DNA of 64,000 nucleotides, taken from positions 4,334,058 through 4,398,057 of the forward strand of contig NC_035168.2 of assembly GCF_001659605.2 (NCBI RefSeq). Direction: 5' to 3'. Position 1 is the stretch's first letter. The number at the start of each line of letters is the position of its first letter. The DNA is from Manihot esculenta (Eukaryota; Streptophyta; Magnoliopsida; Malpighiales; Euphorbiaceae). Positions 57,402-64,000 of the stretch are shown here, in pieces. A program made the translations under genes and the position numbers. The notes beneath the pieces are model-generated. The model did not search any database, was not told the origin of the DNA, and saw only the letters and a program-made list of their open reading frames with translations.

Positions 57402-58890
57402 ATACCGTAGACTCTTTCTATTGTTAGAAGTTCAGCTACATTTGAGTCTACAATACCAATACGATGAGAGAAAATACACATAAACATACTATGTGAGTCA
57501 CGCAACACACCTCCAATAGCCGTTGAACCCAGCTTCCCAGTAAAAGAACCATCGACATTCTATTTAATCTATAATGGATAGAACTTAACCCAAAAGGAAT
57601 TAGGTTGTGGCCTAGAGCATTTGATAGCTTCAGAAGAAATCAAAAGATTCATACCTGAATAAGGAAAAGAGGCATTCAACGCTTTCATCCACTGATCATA
57701 TGGTAAAATCTAAATTAATTTAAAAACGTATTATAACACACGACACAAACTCGAGTCTAGATCAAATTAATTAAACATAGAAAATTCTTTTAACGAAATT
57801 AATATTAAAAAATGGTAACGAACAAATGGTCTTTTGTTCTACATTTAAATTAAAAGAAATGAAAAAAATTTAATCTTATTAATTCATTGATATCTCAAAT
57901 TTTTAAGTTTTATTTTATTTTATTTTAAGAAAATAATCTGATCTTAATTTTATTTTAGAAAAAGTCCCCTTTTTAACTTATTATGAAAACTTTTCTTGCA
58001 AAACCTTCTCTATCTTTTACTAGACTATTATTAATTTTTAATAAAATTATTTTATTATATTACTTTTAATTTATTATTAATTATATCTTTAGCTTAAATT
58101 TTGTTAAATTAATCATTATTGGATTAGCACAGAAGTTTGGGATTATAGTATGAAAAAATAACCAGTACAATAATCTTACCACAAGGAATAGCTTAGGAAC
58201 TTTTTTCTTTAGAATATCTTTCAATTTATTGATAATATCGTGTTACTATCAATAATTAGGGTTTAAAGAAATTGAGAATTTTATTTTACTTTATATGAAC
58301 ATAATTAGTATTTTCTAAGATATGAGATTTTTTTATTAATAGCAACAATAAAATATCAAAAAATAATTATATATATAATTGTTTGATTTCTGAAACGAAA
58401 ATATAATATTATAAATTAAAAATAATAGTAAATATAAAAAAGTTAATATTAATGCATCTTGATAAATATGGTTAATTTTATAATGAATAATTAAAATCAT
58501 AAATGGTATTATCACCGAGAAGAGCCGAGATAAATCCTTTTTATTTATTTAACTGTTGATAAAAAATTGATTAACACAGTGATGAAAGATTTGACTGATA
58601 CTTCTGTCGTTATCGATAAAATTTATAACGTAAAAAAGAGTTATTTAATAATAAAAAAATATATGATAATTCAATTATGATATGAAAGTAACTGTGAACA
58701 TTTATCTACTTAATCAACGATCTTTCTATTTCTTTAAATGGCAAAGTTGATTTGCACTAAAGAGCTACTAAATTTCTTATGATTCTGGAATTCAATAGAT
58801 GGTGGTATGAAACAAATATGGGTAAACATGATTAGCAAGTCCTTGCATCCATATCAAATCTTTGGCTGCCTTCTCAATGGGGGATGATAG
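57402..58890. repeat. Block D remainder and AT-rich block A, third copy
   Basis: 57402-57690 resumes block D (gaagttcagctacatttgag, ccaaaaggaattaggttgtg), with the minus-strand LINE RNase H remnant. From 57690 block A follows in the same junction as at 33493 (actgatcatatggta), proving that D and A were already joined before the duplication. Confidence 0.82.
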
Positions 58891-58957
58891 GATGGTGGTA
58901 TAAGGAAAGAGAAAATGTTTCCATTGAATAAAAGAAGGATTAGCTTGGAAAGTTTCA
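58891..58957 (+). pseudogene. Stump of WRC exon 4, copy II
   Basis: gatggtggtataaggaaaga through aggattagcttggaaagtttca matches 34451-34516 and the start of WRC exon 4. It has the same one-base insertion and stop as the stump at 34451, so the truncation predates the tandem duplication. Confidence 0.82.
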
Positions 58958-60329
58958 CATGTGAACTAAAATTAAACATCTAGTTTCAAGTGTGAATTAA
59001 ATTTATATTAAAAAAATTCTATTACTTTATTTTAACAATAAACCTATTCTCTCTCTATCTTTTAATAGTGTATTATTAATTTTTAATAAAATTATTTATA
59101 TTATATTTCTTTCAATTTATCATTAATTATAGCTTTGACTTAAATTTCGTTTAAGTTATAATCATTCTTATCTCGGAAGGAATGCTAAAAACATAACAAT
59201 TTGTATCAATGGAGAATTTCGACAGAGATATTAAAAAAAAAAAACATTATACTCATTTAACTTATTAAATTTATAAAAATTTAAACTACAGTTTTTAAAA
59301 TTTAAAATATAATTAGTTATTAATTTACCTGTTTTCAAATTAAATTATATAGGATACTATGATGTTTAATTATTATTATTATTGTTATAAATCAAATTTT
59401 GAATAAATTATAATTTTTTTCAGATGTTTAATAAATTAATTTTAATTAGTATAATGGTATAAATATATATTTAAAAATGGGTATTCATTCTATTGGCAGT
59501 AAATGAAAAATACAAAATATTATATGTGTAAATTTATTCCATCCATAGTTAAACATTGAGAAATAACATTCACATGACTTGTGATAAGCATTATGAATTT
59601 TATTTTATTTTATGAACATAATTAACATTTTCCAAAATACAAATTTTTTATTAATATTAATAATAAAATATTAAAAAATAATTATATATAATTGTTAAAT
59701 TGCTGAAAAAAAAATATTATAAATTAAAAATAACCGTAAATATAAAAAAATTAAAACTAATGCATCTTGATAAATATGATTAATTTCATAATTGATAATT
59801 AAAAGGAAAAATAACTGCTTAATTTTTATGATATAAAGAAACTTATGAGTTAGTTTCTCTATTTTGAAAAATATTAGAACGTCTATGACATTTTAAAAAA
59901 TTTATTAGTTAGTCCTTCCGTTAATTTTAATCGTTAAATATTTTATTATTTAATTTTTATAATTCTGAAAAACTTATTAGTTAATCTCTCAATTTTTTAA
60001 AAAAATTTACTAATTAGTCATTTTATATCATGTGTATTTTAGACTTTTTTATAATATTTAACAGTTAAAATTAACAGATGTATTAATTAGTAGACTTTTT
60101 AAAATATTAAAAATATTTTAATATATTTTTTAAAATTAAAAGACTAATTAATAAATTTTTTCATATTATAGGAATTAAATATTAATTTTTTCAATAGTAA
60201 ATTGTATTATTATCAAAGTAGAGTGAAAACTTATTATTTTGTTTGTTAGAATTTGCTGATAGTTTTAATATATAGTGATAGAATTGAACAACGTATCCAC
60301 GAAACATTTGAACAATATTTTTATTGTTT
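58958..60329. repeat. AT-rich block B, copy II, with empty LINE site
   Basis: Matches 35106-35596 and 51635-52430 as one uninterrupted stretch. At 59537-59550 the single ttccatccatagtt is the unoccupied target site of the LINE. Confidence 0.85.
59815..60205. mobile_element. MITE-like element with long inverted repeats, copy II
   Basis: Paralogue of 51910-52304 with the same ends (ggaaaaataactgcttaa ... aattaaatattaattttttc). It was duplicated with the host block and did not insert independently. Confidence 0.58.
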
Positions 60330-61260
60330 ATTTATAAAATTTATAATGGGAAAAAAATCATTTAGCGATGGAAATTTGAAGTTTCAAACACTTTTTTGAA
60401 AAATAGGAGACTTTTGCCACTGATAAAGCATTGTAACAACAATGTAAACCTGTTCTGCTTGAGCATAAAAGGTCCAATTAGATTCCTCGGAGCATGCTGA
60501 AAAGAAAGGCTGGAAAACAAGTAGAGCCCGAAAAAGAAGCTTAAGGCAGAAACCAAAAAATTACGGCGGACCATACGGGATAAAAGACTCCATGAAGATG
60601 GATTCATTAATGAAGAGGTTGAAGCTCAATCCAGAGTATGGCCTAAGCCTAAAGTTTACAGCAGGAAAAACTAAAATCGAAAGGCCCACGATCCAAATAG
60701 AGTATAAAAACCAATGGCCTAAAGTTGAAACCTTGGCATCTTACTGCAGGAAAGAATTAGGACACAGCCGCTGCCATTTGAAGACAACGTAGGAGTTATA
60801 ATCGGATGCCCAATAAAACCAAGCTGATGCAGACTGAAGCACACAACCCTTAGTTCAAGAAGGCTTTGAGCCAAGAGGATCCTAGTTGAAAGGCTATCGA
60901 ACCCAAAACCAATGATAGGAGGCTTTTAGTTTCCTATGAAATACCAAGAAAACATCAGCACACAGAAGGAAAACTAGTCAAACAAGCCAAAAACCACCAC
61001 CCTTAACTAGCAGATCTACCATGGATTCAATAGACTTGCGCATGCAGGTGGATCAGAGAAGGAAAAGAAAAGGAGAAGCAGCTGGAGCTTTTGACTTGGT
61101 CTTGGAGTCAGTGGACAGAGAAGAGCCATTTGCAGACCCTGAAGTGCCTCTGAACATTTCTAAAACAGCAGGAGTGTAGGTGATTTACCCACAAGTAGTT
61201 TATATGCGTTCCGTCTCCTTCCCACTCGAGTGCTTGAGATGGAAAGCTTGTCATTTCCAA
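60330..61260. repeat. Block R, copy II
   Basis: Near-identical to 52430-53350 (cttgagcataaaaggtccaa, aagatggattcattaatgaa, gaagacaacgtaggagttat). The frame at 60592-60792 (66 aa, ending CRKELGHSRCH) is longer than in copy I because copy II keeps 48 bp. A CxxxxGHxxC-like ending hints at a gag or LINE zinc knuckle, but this is weak. The paralogy ends near 61255. Confidence 0.82.
61021..61179 (+). other. Short conserved frame in block R, copy II (52 aa)
   Basis: Begins MDSIDLRMQVDQRRKRKGEA and ends NISKTAGV. It is the paralogue of 53084-53239. No known family, signal or membrane segment was recognised. Confidence 0.3.
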
Positions 61261-61639
61261 ATGACAGATCCTCATCAAAGATCAATACAAGCAAATTCCT
61301 TTCCTTACAGAAGTCCCAACCTTTATAAGATAAAACGGCAGGAGAAGCACTTAACAGTATCATTTGATCATTAGTTCACGTGGAAATAGTGTTTTTTTTT
61401 TGGAGAAACAAGGGAGAAAAGAAGAAATGCTGAACTTAGTCCTTTATTATACATACAATATTTTTGAGAATTTCCAACATGTCTTAATCTCGGAACAAAA
61501 CTATTATTCTCAAGATATTGAAAGGAAAATATCTAAAACTCTTACAGTACATTATTAGTTACACATTGCAACTGTCTGTGTTGCAAGGGCTCTACGCGCA
61601 AGGCTTATAACTCAAAAAATGACGAGATTGCTGAATCTC
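61261..61639. other. Spacer and probable 3' UTR of purH
   Basis: The sequence next to the stop codon is probably purH 3' UTR (minus strand). Small frames here are unrecognised. The tandem-duplicated block ends roughly 380 bp from the gene. Confidence 0.5.
61443..61448 (-). terminator. Candidate polyadenylation signal of purH
   Basis: Plus-strand tttatt reads AATAAA on the minus strand, about 190 bp after the stop codon. A reasonable distance for a plant 3' UTR. Confidence 0.45.
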
Positions 61640-64000
61640 TCAGTGCCTGAAGTGTCTCACATTCGTAAAAAGCAACGAAACCCCGCGCTTGTTGCAGCAG
61701 TCTATGGCATCATTGTCCCTGATGCTCCCACCTGGCTCTGCAATCACACCAATCCCAGCTTCACATGCCTCTTCCACTGCATCATTCCAAGCTGTTCAAG
61801 AACCAGTGGTCAAAGCATTAGTACAGATATCAGTAATTATTGACTGTTGATTCATCTCTATCTTGAAATGAAGATCATAATCTCATGTATTATCAATTTT
61901 CTAACTTTATTGAACTTAAATTGCAATGACTATTGGGAACAATTACCGAATGGGAAGAAAGCATCGCTAGCCAAAGCAGCTCCTTTGACCTCATCTCCTG
62001 CTTTCTTCAAGGCTATTCTCAAACTTTCCAGCCGGTTTGGCTGCCCACTTCCCATGCCTAGCATACAGTTATTCTGCCCAAAATGATGATATGGATAAGA
62101 AAAAATTGTGGATTATGAGTCCACATTTCATTTTTAAAGGCAGAATTTTCTAAAATCTGAATATCATCAGAACACAAACCTTTGCTATTACAATGGCATT
62201 GCTCTTTACATGTTTGACACACAGCCATGCAAACTTTGCATCACAAAATTCATTTTCTTGTGGAGTCTTCTCAGACATAACACTGAATTGGATATCTTGG
62301 GGGGTCAAGTCATCTGAATCCTGAGCTAACCATCCACCACCAACTTGTCTCAGTGATAGCTTGCCTTGTTCGTTCTTTTTTGCCTCGAGGATTCTCAAGG
62401 TCTTCGATTTTCCCTTGAGAATCTCAAGCCCCTTTTTTGTATACTTAGGAGCAACCACAATCTCATAAAACATCCGAGTTTCACCATCAGTTGGGCTTCT
62501 GAACTCCCTGATTTCCTTAGCAAGAGCCTAAATGCATTGCAAAATAAAAGCTGAGACTACATGAAAAGATGGGGAAAAAAAAAGTTCAGTCCCCCATTGG
62601 ACCAGCTTCTCAGGTTAGCCAATTCGAACATACAAGACATGTTGGAGCCCATTGGGATTGTGGTTCAACCTACCTTTTAGAGAAGATCAAATTTTGATGT
62701 TGATGAACAATAGTTCAGAAAAGATGTTTAGCTGATTTGAAGTTCCTATGATTAGAATATATGAAATTTAATTTAAAAGCCCAAGTCTTTAATGGCCTCT
62801 AACTAATACTAATTGAGATAATGCCTCTCGTGAAGGAAGCCAAACAAAATGTCCACCAGATCTTTAATTGATGAATGGGATTTCACAAGTAAATTCACTA
62901 TGTCCAAATCAAAATATGGTAGCTTTAATTTGATCAATGATGAGATAACCACCACCCCACCCCCACCCCCAAAAAAAAAAAAAACAAAACAAAACCAGCT
63001 GGAGATATTCATGCATCCAATGTTAGGAGTGAAATCCATAAAAATAGATTACCTCATCAATCTCTATATTAAAGGCTACAATGCCACCAAATGCACTCAC
63101 TGGATCAGCTTTCACAGCCAGCCTATATGCTTCAAGGATATCATCACGAGAAGCTACCCCACAAGGATTAGTGTGCTTAACAATAACACAAGTAGGGTTC
63201 TTAAACTCTGACACACAATTCCAAGCAGCATCAGCATCTAAGTAGTTGTTATATGACATCTCCTGCAACAAAAACTCAAGTCAAATTATTCCCATGAACG
63301 TGCCAGAATTTCACTTTGGTATAATGTTGCTTCCGAAAGTAGACATGCTGGACATTTTCAGTGCACGCTCAAGGTTTCATTACCAATTGTGCAATATAAC
63401 TGCCATAATAATGATAAAAATGAGCACTAGCTATAAAGGTCATGATCAAAATACATCTAGATTGCCTCACCTTCCCATGGTGTTGAATAGCTGTTGCAAT
63501 ACCACCAGCATTAACCTCAGAAATACTCTTGTCCACATAAAATGCAGCCTTTTGGTGAGGATTTTCACCATAACGAAGAGAACTCTTGAGCGATAGAGGC
63601 ACCGTTAGACTGGGAGGGAATTTATCTTTGAACATATAAAGAACCCAATCAAATTACAATTCTATATACCTATTATCTTGAGTGAAAATCAAATCCACTG
63701 CCACAGTCACAGCCTTTTATCTATTTCCACTACATCTTTTCAAAACAAGCTAAAGAGCCAAATTGTCTCTCCTTTTCTCTCCAAAATGAGTTGGTAATTC
63801 AAAAGATTATTTTAGTTTTGATAATGTCTTCATTTATTGCAAATAGCTCTCTTATGATTGCTCCATTAATAGTGCTGAGTTAAAATGCATGCTGAAAAAC
63901 ATGAGGATCAAAATTGTACCTCCAACTGTATGTTTCCAAAGCCACTCAGAAACTGCAGAATCATAAGAAGCGACATGTTGAAAAGCTTTCCAGGCAAGTT
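61640..64000 (-). CDS. purH: Bifunctional AICAR transformylase / IMP cyclohydrolase (purH/ATIC), 3' part
   Basis: Final two steps of de novo purine synthesis: AICAR plus 10-formyl-THF to FAICAR, then ring closure to IMP; in plants usually plastid targeted. Only the 3' exons are in the window: 64000-63920 (partial), 63625-63471, 63262-63053, 62527-62180, 62073-61947, 61791-61640, all GT-AG with fitting phases. The encoded part is mainly the transformylase domain: [15 protein letters not shown], the catalytic [13 protein letters not shown] (Lys-His pair), [21 protein letters not shown], the [10 protein letters not shown] folate and substrate loop, and the conserved C-terminus [11 protein letters not shown]. 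The N-terminal cyclohydrolase domain and any transit peptide lie beyond the right edge. No break is seen in the visible exons. The intron at 62528-63052 carries a CCACCCC/A-rich low-complexity tract near 62950-62990. Confidence 0.95.

Noticed and set aside
61619..62554. Plus-strand frames opposite purH exons
   Set aside because: Antisense shadows; the minus strand shows conserved purH motifs with proper splice sites.

Overview
The window is nuclear DNA of a flowering plant: low GC, genes broken by small GT-AG introns, and most of the sequence made of transposable elements and AT-rich intergenic DNA. The gene families are plant-wide. The long chromovirus LTRs full of GGCGGCCGAA palindromes suggest a woody eudicot, perhaps Euphorbiaceae (cassava or rubber type). 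That assignment is a guess from memory of such LTRs and was not tested.

Four host genes are supported. (1) A class II HD-Zip transcription factor (12649-14166, +, four exons, 356 aa) with an EAR-like LxLxL start and the CPSCE tail. (2) A TRICHOME BIREFRINGENCE-LIKE wall-polysaccharide O-acetyltransferase (22611-19939, -, five exons, 636 aa). (3) A small WRC-domain nuclear protein (31302-32368, +, four exons, 246 aa). (4) The 3' part of a purH/ATIC gene for de novo purine synthesis (64000-61640, -), which runs off the right edge. They share no evident pathway; each is a single gene with its own flanks.

Left part (1-8550): AT-rich DNA, a decayed LINE, and an old non-autonomous copia-like LTR element whose 3' LTR was hit by a 2.4-kb chromovirus solo LTR with a perfect 5-bp target duplication. 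Middle (8550-31000): the HD-Zip and TBL genes in AT-rich DNA with small tandem repeats and MITE-like pieces.

Right part (31000-61300): a layered structure. The last exon of the WRC gene and several kb downstream were tandemly duplicated, giving one frame-broken WRC exon (54610-54924) and short exon stumps (34451, 58891). After that, a full-length L1-type LINE (51634-35597, -) entered the first copy; the second copy keeps the empty site. Inside the LINE sit a Ty3/gypsy chromovirus (37141-45275), whose 5' half is inverted in place, and a chromovirus solo LTR (46277-48554) that landed in one unit of a 256-bp tandem duplication of the reverse transcriptase. A 1.6-kb non-coding LTR-like element (55807-57401) entered the second copy only. 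Empty sites and target duplications allow the order of events to be read directly.

I see no CRISPR array, operon, tRNA or rRNA gene. The most unusual object is the chromovirus with an internal inversion that is still framed by both LTR ends and a near-identical target-site duplication.
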